A DNA stretch of 64,000 bases from positions 34,201,501 through 34,265,500 of the forward strand of contig NC_092523.1 of assembly GCF_037038585.1 (NCBI RefSeq). The letters are read 5' to 3'. Source of the DNA: Patagioenas fasciata (lineage: Eukaryota > Chordata > Aves > Columbiformes > Columbidae). Every line of letters begins with the position of its first letter. Position 1 is the first letter of the stretch. The position numbers and the translations under genes were made by a program. The notes under the pieces were generated by a model, which saw only the letters and a program-made list of their open reading frames with translations, did not search any database and was not told the origin of the DNA. Positions 24,601 through 34,919 of the stretch are shown here, one piece after another.

Positions 24601-27584
24601 TTTGATTTGTCCAGTGCCCTGAAAAAATTGAATCTTCTTAAAACAGAGTTCAAATATTAAGAAAACCAACTTCATTACCAAATGAACACTTTCCTAATAT
24701 ACTTCATGAAAATGTCATAATCTTCATTAGAAATGTTTGCAGTCAAAAAATAAAGGACATCCAAAAGTTCACTTTGTTTTATGTTTGTTTACTCTCTGCC
24801 TTAGTAGCATAACTGCATAACACAACAGCAAAACCTCTTACAATGCCCTATCTGGAAGAGTTATCAGGTACAATAATTTGTCTAACATCCATATGGGTAC
24901 TTAGTCTTTACTTACAGATTTTTTTTCATCATGCTTCTCGTGTGCTTAGAAATCTAATAGGTAGTCTCTCAAAGCAAAATTGGTCCATAGCTGTTATAAA
25001 GCTGTCTGGGCTATGCATTCATACTAAAAAATGCCATAACCCCTTTTGCTGTCTCTATTATGCTTAGAAAAGACTTAAATTCATGAGGAATGTCTCATAC
25101 GCTAAACATTAATTAAATGGAAAAGAATGATCGCAGTCAGTCAAAAATGTCTGTTGACTGTACATTACAAAGAAGATTGCACAAGCAACATTGAACAAAA
25201 CAAGACCTGTTATTTACAAAACTAATCATAGCATCTGAAACACAAATCCACTATCCATCTCAGCGTTATACTTCAGTAAAGTGTCAGCATCTGATTTTAG
25301 TATTGATAGTTTACTGCAGATTCTTATTAAGAAAAAAAAAAGCAATAATTATTTTTCTGAAAAAGAAACCAACACGTGCACATGAAAAAGTTGTTCATTT
25401 ATCCTCTACATTCATCACTTCCCTCTCATCTACATACAAATAATTTATTTCACTATAGAATCATCTATTTTATGATGATCTAGAAAATTTACTTGTTTCT
25501 TTTGTTCCCGCAATCTGTGTTAAGGAAATATAACTGCAACTCTATTTCAAACATCATTTTTACCTCATCAAAAGCCCTTCACTGCCCATCCAGCTAGTCG
25601 TAAAGCATTTTGCAATGCTGTAACTAGAGATGAACAAAACAATAATAAAAGTGATAAGAGTTAGTGAAATGAGCTCTACTCTACCTCACGGGGTACACAA
25701 GTCAGGTCCAGATACAGATTTCTTCAGCTATGGGGAATGTCCCCCATATGAGGTCAAGTCAGGCAGTTAAGCTTAGCCCATTCATAATGACTGGTTATCC
25801 TGCAACACTTAGTACTACGGAGAAGTTATATTCTTATTGGCATACTAAATCCTTTCCAATTAAGTTCATAGCGTAAAATCTAGATTTTCGGTGGAATAAA
25901 TCAAACATTCTGTGTTAGATGTGTTATAAAGCAACCTTTTGCACTGCATCAAAACATACACCAAAAATTAGGTTGCTTGATGCCATATGAAACTGCAAGT
26001 GTTATAATAAGGTTCTGAAAGCAATTCATTGAAAAATAAATGTCTCACTTACCAGGCAGGCATGAGTCATTTTGCTGTGGGTATCCCTTGTGATTCAGAT
26101 AATGCATTTAGGAAACATGAGTTATCTCTCTATAATCTTGTCTGCCCTAAAATGTTGTAGATGCTCATCAGAGCATTGTAAGTGCACCCCTGGAACATTG
26201 CAATTGGGAGTCTCTCCATCAATCAAAGCACAGAAACAGAAGCTGAAAATTTTGCTATACTTTCCTAATGATAAAACAGTATTATTATTTACTTTGGAGA
26301 CTTCCCCTAGCCAGGCCAGATTAAAGACGTATAGGGAGGCATCAGAAGTTATAGTCTTCAAACAAAGAAAGAATAAGTGACACGCTGTAAATAATCATCT
26401 CTTTCAAATCCCAGTTTTAACTGCAAGATTACCCCACCCATCTCTTTTCCAAGTGTGCTTCTACAGGGCAATTTTATCTATGACTGTAAGTCTGAATAGT
26501 GTTGATACAGAGAGTTTGCTTCTGGAATGGAAAAGTAACACCAAGTCCTGGTGAATCATCTGTGACCTGTCTACCAAGGCTGCTCTCAGGTCTGGAGTAT
26601 TTCAGCTGTGCACACTGACCCTTGAGGAACCAATGTTAGTGGCTGTAGACAAAAGGGAATGCAAGAAGTTCAGGTCAGATTTTGCTGAATTTAAGCTCTG
26701 GTGGAACATTTGGCCTACATTTTTAGTTCAGGAGGTTTACTCTTACTCTTGTCTGACGGTTTACGTAGTATTGTCAGTGCCACAAACGTGACAGCTGTGA
26801 GTGAGATCTCTGAAAATAATGACAAAAGCTTTAATACGAGGAGGATTTTTGTTCAGAAAAACTGATTACAAATACTAATGGTGGCTTATAAGCCTCTAGA
26901 ATGGCCATAGCTGATGTTTTTCAGCTTTTTTCCCTGTAACCACAAGAGACAGAAATGTACTTTTAATTAATAAAGGTGACCTTCCTACCCAGTCCTATGA
27001 TTCTAGCAGCTGCAGCTTTAAGAGGCATATCAAATACATGACATTCTGTAGAAACTTTAAAAATAATCAATACTAACTGTGTACAAAATCTTCATATGTC
27101 AATATCAAGAGCATTTATGAGGATGCTATGAGTTATTTATTTGCCAATGTTCCTTTTCATTACATAGCACCTGGAGGCTAACTTAGGTGAATTTCCATTG
27201 TATTATGCAGAGTAATTTAAAAATTCAGAAACAACAGAAGAAGTTACAAAAAATGTGATTTTCTTGTTTTTCACTCAATGGACAACAATATTCCAAACTT
27301 AAATTCTGGTGCTGCCTTGAGAGAGATTTCTAGTTTTCCTTCTGTGCTTCCATAACCCAAGGTAGATCTCCATTTATTTTGTGTCACACTGAAAAAGTCT
27401 TCTTGTGGGCAAAAGGGAATGCACCACACATGCACATTCAAAATGGATTGCCGGTATAGCTAATGTTTTAATAACTTAATAATCTGTGTTGTCCAATTAA
27501 CACAGAAAAGCTTCATTAATGATACAGGAAAAATTGCTATAGAAAGAAAACTTTTCCTAGTGTGTACCCCTTGTCTCTGATGTG

Positions 27585-28080
27585 TGCTGCCCCTTCCCAT
27601 GTCCCATGTGTCCCAAGGTAAATGATTTCAGGCTTCCTTGGGAGGCTTATGGCCAGGTGGGGAGGGTGGGGTGCAGGGCTGTTGTGTACACAGCAACCAC
27701 CAGCATCCTCAGTCCTTCACTGGGAGGACTATGATGGTAATAGCAGGGATCCCAAAGATCAACTTGAAATTATCTTTTTACACTTTTTATCACAGTCCAC
27801 CTCTCTCTCATTGCTTGCCAGTGGAAGTTTGAAAGATGACCTCCAAACCCTGTTACCCCCAGGGGGCTGTTGTTTGTTGCAGGTTGCTTTGCTGGGGCTC
27901 TGGAATTTACCACATACAGTTTCCCATTGTTCAAGCTATACCAGGTCAAGCAGCAGTCACTGGCCACTGCACAACTGTTAAACCAAGTTACAGCCAAGCT
28001 CAGGCTGAGGCACAGACAAGTGCATGGTCCCTTGACAGCTAAGTCGGTGCAGAGCCTGGTGCTTCCCCCTGGTAATGACA
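27585..28080. other. GC-richer block with open frames, unidentified
   Basis: This roughly 500-bp block is clearly richer in G and C than its surroundings. It is open for about 100 codons on both strands: plus frames at 27622-27981 and 27870-28178, and a minus frame at 28081-27770. I recognise no domain. It could be an old processed pseudogene, a worn retroelement piece, or a regulatory block. Confidence 0.35.
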
Positions 28081-28170
28081 AAAATCACATTTACTGGGCT
28101 AGCACAACTCATGTCTTTATATGGGTCATGTTTAGGCCTACATTATTTCCCCATTTTTCTTTATTCCTTT

Positions 28171-28221
28171 TACTTTAATATATACTTTACTTTAATATAT
28201 ACTTTACTTTAATATATATTT
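28171..28221. repeat. 17-bp tandem repeat, 3 copies
   Basis: The unit TACTTTAATATATACTT occurs three times, the last copy slightly changed. It is a minisatellite-type tract. Confidence 0.88.
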
Positions 28222-29035
28222 AACATGATTTTAAATGAACTTTCTAAACAAACAAAATTTCAGGGCAGGAAAATAGGTCTACAATAAAAAATTTTGTTGT
28301 TTGCAGGAGAATGAAAGGACTGAACCAGCTAAAGAATGGGTAAGAAAAGCAAACAAATATTCTTCTGATGATAGTGCAAGAAAAAAGAAAATTATTCTGT
28401 ATTTCTATTAGTGATTACAGGCAGCAGCTGGAAGGAAAATTGTCCAGTCCACCTCCTCGGTGCAAGGCAAGGCCAGTTACACTGTGGTGTAACCTCACCC
28501 TAAATGCTCCCAGTGATGGAAGTTCCACAATATCCTCAACTGCCCTCTATCCACTACTTCACTCTCTTTATCCAAGACAGCTCTTCTCAGCATTCTTCTT
28601 GCTGTAACTTAAGACCATTAGTTGCTCTTCAATCCACAAATACCTCTTTTGTTCACTGATGCACATAGAGAACTTCTCTCTCCTCCTGCCTTACTGGTGC
28701 AAGTTTTACTAAGGTCAATGACCACACTGACATGATAGAGTTGTAGTAGAACAGCAAGATATTATTTACCCTTCTGTTTCTCGAGACCTGTAGTACCTGG
28801 GATATTGTTCTGCATGATTCCCCTTCAATTGTGTCCAGAGCAAATACTGGAGACTGACAATTCAGATTTTAATCTCTGCCCAATCCTGAACAATTTATCT
28901 GTTTCAGAAAATCTCCCTATAGATTTTTCCAGCCATGAAAATCTGACAATGGGATTCTTAACAGCTAGATATATTTTTGGTGGTAAGAACCAGTCATACA
29001 TTATTAAAGTACAGCCTCCATTTGCTCTAAGGTTA

Positions 29036-29694
29036 TGTCCTGGTTTTGTTAAAAACAAGTTTCTTTTTTAGTGAATTTGCCTGTCAGCTAAAGCCTTCAT
29101 GTTAGCTGCATTTTCCTGGAGAACCCAACACATGTTTTGCTTAAACCTAGCAATGGAATGCAAACTTATTGATAAGCACGGATGGACATCTCGCGAGAGG
29201 GGCAACGAGAAAACTGATGACCGAGAGACTGACCAACGGTGTATAACATTCCATTCATGTGAATACTTCATATAAAAGTGGGAGATCACGAGGATCTCGT
29301 CCCTTTGCCCTTTTCCCTTTTTTCCTCATGGCTGACATTAGGAGAGGACCTTGCTGGTCGTCCCTGTGAACTGAGGCCTAGCGAGAGACTGAATCCAGCT
29401 CCGGTTGGCTACAGAGTCTAATCCAGGACTTTGGGTGCTGGCTCTGCAGTTGCTGAGACTTACAAGATTGGTTTTGTATATTTTGTATTATTTTCTCTAT
29501 TCTTATTAGTAGCATTAGTAAAACATCTTTAACTTTTCCAACTCTCTTCTCTCTGTCCTTCTTTCCCTCCCAATTGCCTGTCCTGAGTGGGAAGGGGGGA
29601 GAGGGAGGGGCAAAAGGGGGAAGTGGGGGGGAGAGGAGGTTAACAATACATCTGCCAGGGTTTAATTGTCACCCCGCAATCTTAACCCTCGACA
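29036..29694 (+). repeat. 5' LTR of the provirus
   Basis: Same length as the 3' LTR. Aligned by eye it differs at 7 of 659 positions, all transitions. It has a TATAAAA box at 29271-29277, and a pyrimidine-rich then G-rich 3' part. U3 is therefore about 260 bp and transcription should start near 29300. Confidence 0.93.
29271..29277 (+). promoter_or_regulatory. TATA box of the 5' LTR
   Basis: The string TATAAAA sits about 235 bp into the LTR, where a retroviral core promoter is expected. The same string is at 35518-35524 in the 3' LTR. Confidence 0.75.
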
Positions 29695-29700
29695 GATAAT

Positions 29701-29718
29701 TGGCGCCCAACGTGGGGC
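29701..29718 (+). promoter_or_regulatory. Primer binding site, tRNA-Lys1,2 type
   Basis: TGGCGCCCAACGTGGGGC lies 6 bp after the 5' LTR end. It is complementary to the 3' end of tRNA-Lys1,2, the primer used by foamy viruses and some lentiviruses. It would prime minus-strand DNA synthesis. ERV-L elements of mammals were named for a tRNA-Leu primer, so this choice differs from that group. Confidence 0.85.
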
Positions 29719-29884
29719 CAGAGAAAGGGGTAAATTTGGAGATTTTTGGCTTTTCTACTGCTCTGACGTACCTTTCAATTTTCTTGGCACGGTGCCAACT
29801 CATAGAGTTGTGATACTCGCGCGTCTGTTTGCTTCGGATATTATTTAGCGGTATTAAGGCAAAGTGAATTACATTGATTTAAAG

Positions 29885-31303
29885 ATGTTATGGCAAAAGT
29901 TGTATCAGTTATTTTCTACATTGTGCTCGCTGATCCTATATCTGTGTTGGTGTTTCTTTCTGAATCGAAGTATTCATTATATAACAACAAGAAACTGGAC
30001 AGCGGTCATGATGATTCTGTGTGGTATGGCACTGGTTTATTTCATTATACTGCAGCCGCTAATGAATTTCTACTCGCTTCTGCTTTACCTTGAAAAACCT
30101 CCAGGAGAGATTAAAGAGCAGAATGGCTCTATATTTGCTAATTGGTCAAGCGAATCTTTAGAAAGGCTGACTAACAATACTTTTGTGTTTTCGCTAGGAC
30201 AGTTTGCAAATGTTTTAGAGAACTTTGAATATCCTTGGAGCTTTGATAGAACTGTGATGGTGTTATCTGGTTTGCTGAATGTGTGTCAGTTTGTGTTACT
30301 GTTAAGAGAAATGAGGTTCAATAGGAGGTTTGCGTCTCTTTTTAGTCCTGAGATTTGCGGTGCGTCTTCGGAAGCTTTAGCAAAAACCACTCCTAGCCGC
30401 TCGAGAAAAGGCAAAACAGCCAAAGCTGCTGCTGCAGCCACTGCCCCCTCAACCGCGGCTTCACAGGCTGAAGCTACAGCTCCTCTGCAGAGCTCCTCTG
30501 CCAAGGTCGCTGCAGATAACGTTACTTCCCCAGCCTCAAAGGCTAACAAGGCAGCCCCCCCGTCTTCACACACTGGGCACTGTTGCTGCTGTAACCACAG
30601 CAATCACTGTGACAGTCATTCAGACTCTGGAAATGAATCAAATGATGGTGAACCCATATCAGCATCAGTTGCTGGTTGTAAGAAAGTCACTAGAAAGACT
30701 ACCCGTGCAGCAGGTGATGGCACAGGGCCAACATCAACCCAAGAGACATCATCAGGACAGGGTGGAGATGAAGTGACCACCACTCGGTCCTTTTCTCCAG
30801 GTGAGCTGAGAGATCTGCGAAAAGACTTTAGTCGTCGTGAAGGCGAGAATATTTTAACCTGGCTGCTGCGATGCTGGGACAATGGGGCAGAAACAATTGA
30901 ATTGGAAGGTGGTGAAGCCAGGCAGCTGGGATCTCTGTCAAAAGATTCCAGCATTGATAGGGCAATTTCAAGAGAGTCTAATGCTGCTACTCTCTGGACC
31001 CGACTCCTGGCAGCTATGAAAGTCAGATTTCCCTACAAGGAAGATTGTATATCCACGTTAGGGAAATGGAATACTATGGAGAGAGGTATCCAGTTCCTGA
31101 GAGAATTAGCTGTGCGAGAGATCATCTATCTAGGACCAAACAGCCAAGAGGGGACAGACCCAGATAGAATCAATTGTACAAAATCTATGTGGCGCAGATT
31201 TGTACAAAGTGCACCACCTGCATATGCTAAGTCATTGGCAGGAATGGTCTGGTCGGCTAGAGGTGCACAAGAAATTAATGAAGTGATTGAGCAGCTCCGG
31301 TAA
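29885..31303 (+). CDS. gag: Provirus gag-like protein with hydrophobic N-terminus
   Basis: The first ATG in the open frame is at 29885; the frame is open from 29864 but starts there with GTG. The product is 472 residues. Residues about 10-26, 38-68 and 121-141 are hydrophobic and could span a membrane. Between the second and third lie sequons at N80, N86 and N97. Residues about 160-230 are Ala/Ser/Thr/Lys-rich. Residues about 232-245 form a Cys/His cluster beginning HCCCCNHSNHC. From about 305 to the end is a capsid-like region with WLLRCWDNGA and ARQLGSLSKD, similar in pattern to the capsid region of mouse Fv1 and ERV-L Gag. I see no CCHC knuckle of the usual kind. It ends at TAA (31301-31303), and the same frame continues open as a coiled-coil segment. 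Confidence 0.8.
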   Translation: MLWQKLYQLFSTLCSLILYLCWCFFLNRSIHYITTRNWTAVMMILCGMALVYFIILQPLMNFYSLLLYLEKPPGEIKEQNGSIFANWSSESLERLTNNTFVFSLGQFANVLENFEYPWSFDRTVMVLSGLLNVCQFVLLLREMRFNRRFASLFSPEICGASSEALAKTTPSRSRKGKTAKAAAAATAPSTAASQAEATAPLQSSSAKVAADNVTSPASKANKAAPPSSHTGHCCCCNHSNHCDSHSDSGNESNDGEPISASVAGCKKVTRKTTRAAGDGTGPTSTQETSSGQGGDEVTTTRSFSPGELRDLRKDFSRREGENILTWLLRCWDNGAETIELEGGEARQLGSLSKDSSIDRAISRESNAATLWTRLLAAMKVRFPYKEDCISTLGKWNTMERGIQFLRELAVREIIYLGPNSQEGTDPDRINCTKSMWRRFVQSAPPAYAKSLAGMVWSARGAQEINEVIEQLR

Positions 31304-31732
31304 TTTGAGGACAGCCTTGCTGGTTCTCTACGGGCTTGTGTCTCTGCTGTGGAGAAACTGTGTGAAAAATCTGATGACCGGTTTGAAAAGCTGTTGCAAG
31401 AAATCAAAGAGCTCAGAGAAGACTCGTACCGTTCACGACCTGCACAAACCTATGTTTCAGCTGTTAGGAGAAGGCGTTTCCAATCTCGAGAGAGAGGGCA
31501 GAGACAGCCCACAAAAAGAGGTTCACTGTGGTTCTTCCTACATGAGCAGGGAGAAAACATGAATAAGTGGCATGGAAGGCCTACCTCAGAACTTCAGGAA
31601 CGAGTACGTGAGATAAAAGGAAAAACTCCTAGGAAGGTGGCTGCTCCAGTTTATAAAAGGAGCAGAAGAGATTCTGATGCTCTTGAAGGAACCTCTAATT
31701 CACACCCAGAGACTGTGCAAAACAGGAATTAG
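31304..31732 (+). pseudogene. Gag C-terminal segment, cut off by an in-frame stop
   Basis: This is the same frame as the upstream gag, continuing after the TAA at 31301-31303 until TAG at 31730-31732. It has a heptad-like stretch of about 40 residues (LRACVSAVEKLC, then DRFEKLLQEIKELRED) and then a very basic Arg/Lys-rich tail. A coiled coil followed by a basic tail fits a Gag C-terminus involved in assembly and RNA binding. Without an ATG of its own near the start it is probably not made in this copy, unless the TAA is read through. Confidence 0.65.
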
Positions 31733-33511
31733 AGGTGCCCTGCCTCCAACCAGGTGGAGGAAAGGGATAACAGAGTCTATTGGACTGTACAAATACTATG
31801 GCCTGGTACAACACAACCCCAGGAGTACAAAGCTTTAGTGGACACTGGTGCTCAGTGCACAATAATTCCTTCTAATTATAAAGGAACGCAATCCATCAGT
31901 ATTGTTGGAGTGACTGGGGGATCCCAGGAGCTGACTGTTGTAGAGGCTGAAATGAGCCTAACTGGAAAAAACTGGCAAAAGCATCCCATTGTGACTGGTC
32001 CAGATGCTCCGTGCATCCTTGGTATAGACTACCTCAGGAGAGGGTATTTTAAGGACCCAAAAGGGTATAGGTGGGCATTTGGTATAGCAGCTGTGGACAC
32101 TGAGAAAATTGAACAGCTGTCTGATTTGCCTGGTCTTTCAGATGACCCTTCTGTTGTAGGACTGCTGATGGTTGATGATCAGCAGGTGCCAATTGCTACC
32201 ACGACGGTGCATCGCCGGCAATATCGCACCAATCGAGACTCTTTGATTCCTATCCAGAAGCTGATCCGTCAATTGGAAAGCCAGGGTGTGATCAGTAAGA
32301 CTCGCTCACCTTTTAACAGCCCAATCTGGCCAGTGCGTAAGTCTAGTGACGAGTGGAGACTAACTGTAGACTATCGTGGCCTGAATGAAGTTACACCACC
32401 ACTCAGTGCTGCTGTGCCTGACATGCTAGAACTGCAATTTGAACTGGAGTCAAAGGCAGCCAAGTGGTATGCTACAATTGACATTGCTAATGCATTTTTC
32501 TCTATTCCTGTAGCAGCAGAGTGCAGGCCGCAGTTTGCTTTCACCTGGAGGGGCATCCAGTATACATGGAATTGCTTGCCCCAGGGGTGGAAACACAGTC
32601 CTACCATCTGTGGACTGATCCAGACCACGCTGGAGCAAGGTGAAGCTCCAGAGCACTTGCAATATATTGATGACATCATCGTATGGGGCGACACAGCAAA
32701 AGAAGTCTTCGAGAAAGGTGAGAGAATAATTCACATTCTTTTGGATGCTGGTTTTGCCATAAAACGAAGCAAGGTCAAGGGACCTGCACGAGAGATCCAG
32801 TTTTTAGGAATAAAATGGCAAGATGGCCGTCGTCAGATCCCAATGGATGTGATCAACAAAATTGCAGGAATGTCTCCACCTACTAATAAAAAGGAGACAC
32901 AGACTTTCTTGGGCGTTGTAGGTTTTTGGAGAATGCATATTCCTGACTACAGCCACATTGTGAGCCCTCTCTATCGAGTGACTCGTAAAAAGAACCAATT
33001 TGAGTGGGGCCCTGAACAACGAGAAGCCTTTGAACAAATTACGCGTGAGATAACTCATGCGGTGGTCCTTGGACCCGTCCGAACTGGACTAGATGTTAAA
33101 AATGTGCTCTACACCGCAGCCGGAGATAATGGACTTACCTGGAGCCTCTGGCAGAAAGCACCAGGAGAAACCCGAGGTCAACCCTTAGGTTTTTGGAGTC
33201 GAGGATACAAAGGATCTGAGGCCAACTATACTCCAACTGAAAAGGAGATACTAGCAGCATATGAAGGAGTTCGAGCTGCTTCAGAAGTGATCGGCACTGA
33301 AGCACAGCTCCTCCTGGCACCTCGACTGCCGGTGCTGAGCTGGATGTTCAAAGGGACGGTTCCCTCTCCACATCATGCAACCGAAGTTACATGGAGTAAA
33401 TGGATTGCACTGATCACGCAACGAGCTCGAATTGGAAGTCCCAACCGTCCAGGGATATTAGAAGTTATTACAGACTGGCCAGAAAGCAAAGACTGGGATG
33501 TCTCCAGATGA
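31733..33511 (+). pseudogene. pol: Provirus pol part 1: protease and reverse transcriptase
   Basis: The frame is the same as gag and is open directly after the TAG at 31730-31732; there is no upstream ATG start. The protease active site is Asp-Thr-Gly at 31841-31849, with ILGIDYL near its end. Reverse transcriptase follows, with LTVDYRGLNEV, the first catalytic Asp in ATIDIANAFF, LPQGWKHSP, and the YIDD box at 32663-32674. A tether region leads towards RNase H. The frame closes at TGA 33509-33511, in a region where the family protein would be expected to continue. The following frame carries the continuation, so a frameshift lies at about 33495-33511. Expression in an intact relative would depend on stop-codon readthrough or a fused gag-pol frame. 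Confidence 0.85.
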
Positions 33512-34676
33512 GGAGGAAGTAAAACATGCTGAAGAAGCACCACCATATAATACGCTTTCAGAGACTGATAAGCAGTATGCACTGTTCACAGATGGATCCT
33601 GTCGTCTTGTAGGAAAACATCGAAGGTGGAAAGCTGCTGTGTGGAGTCCCACACGACAAGTTACAGAAGCCACTGAAGGGCAAGGTGAATCCAGTCAGTT
33701 TGCAGAAGTGAAAGCCATCCAGCTGGCTTTGGACATTGCTGAACGAGAGAAGTGGCCAATACTTTATCTCTATACTGACTCATGGATGGTAGCAAATGCC
33801 TTGTGGGGGTGGCTACAGCAATGGAAGAAAAGCAACTGGCAGCGCAGAGGTAAACCCATTTGGGCTGCCACACTGTGGCAAGACATTGCTGCTCGGCTAG
33901 AGAGCCTGCCTGTGAAAGTTCGTCATGTAGATGCTCATGTGCCTAAAAGTCGAGCCACCGAGGAACATCTAAACAACCAACAAGCGGATCAAGCTGCTAA
34001 GATTAAAGTAGCTGAGGTGGGCTTGGACTGGCAACATAAAGGTGAACTTTTCCTAGCTCGGTGGCCCCATGATGCTTCAGGGCATCAAGGTAGAGATGCA
34101 ACATACAAATGGGCTCGTGATCGAGGGGTGGATTTAACTATGGACATTATTTCACAGGTTATTCATGAATGTGAAACTTGCGCCGAAATCAAACAAGCAA
34201 AACGGTTAAAACCTGTATGGTATGGGGGGCGATGGTTAAAGTATAAGTATGGAGAAGCTTGGCAGATTGATTATATTACACTTCCACAAACACGTCAAGG
34301 TAAGCGTTATGTACTTACAATGGTGGAAGCAACCACTGGATGGTTGGAAACATATGCCGTACCTCACGCTACAGCCCGAAATACTATCTTGGGCCTTGAG
34401 AAGCAAGTCCTCTGGCGGCACGGTACGCCAGAAAGAATTGAATCAGACAATGGTACTCATTTCAAAAACAGTGATATAGACAATTGGGCCAAAGAACATG
34501 GTATTGAGTGGGTATATCATATTCCATATCATGCACCAGCCTCTGGGAAAATTGAAAGGTACAATGGTTTGTTAAAAACTACACTAAAGGCACTTGGTGG
34601 TGGAACCTTTAAAAACTGGGATTCACATTTAGCAAAAGCCACTTGGTTGGTCAACACTAGGGGATCAACCAATTGA
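33498..34676 (+). pseudogene. pol: Provirus pol part 2: RNase H and integrase
   Basis: This frame overlaps the end of pol part 1 by 14 nt and differs in phase. RNase H is visible from FTDGSC (catalytic Asp at 33591-33593), AEVKAIQLAL, YTDSWMVANAL and HVDAHVPKS. Integrase follows with a His-His-Cys-Cys zinc-binding region ending in CETCAEIK. The catalytic triad is Asp 34269-34271, Asp 34446-34448 and Glu 34554-34556, with the canonical 35 residues between the second and third. The frame stops at TGA 34674-34676, but the same frame stays open to TGA at 34917-34919 and carries a plausible integrase C-terminal domain. This copy therefore has a premature stop in integrase. Confidence 0.85.
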
Positions 34677-34919
34677 GCCGGGCCTGCCCAATCAGAAATT
34701 CTACGGACTGTAGAAGGAGATAAAGTCCCTGTAGTACACATGAAAAATATCTTAGGAAAGGCAGTCTGGGTTACTCCTGCCTCAGGCAAAGGCAAACCTA
34801 TTCATGGGATTGTTTTTGCCCAGGGACCTGGCAGCACCTGGTGGGTGATGCTTAAGGATGGAGAAGTTCGGTGTGTACCTCAAGGGGATTTGATTTTAGG
34901 TGAAAATACGCAATGCTGA
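34677..34919 (+). pseudogene. Integrase C-terminal remnant after a premature stop
   Basis: Eighty open codons lie in the integrase frame after the stop at 34674-34676. The segment includes VEGDKVPVVHMKN and a Trp-rich GSTWWVMLKDGE stretch, as expected of the beta-rich DNA-binding end of integrase. It is separated from the catalytic core by the stop, so it is not made as part of the enzyme in this copy. Confidence 0.7.

Larger units (their letters stand above)
21625..29030. other. Non-coding DNA, no gene recognised
   Basis: Mostly AT-rich with short open frames. Visible items are an A run ending at 21649, an AATT tetranucleotide run near 24463-24478, a GC-richer block at about 27585-28080, and a 17-bp tandem repeat at 28171-28221. 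No exon of a known gene was recognised. Confidence 0.5.
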
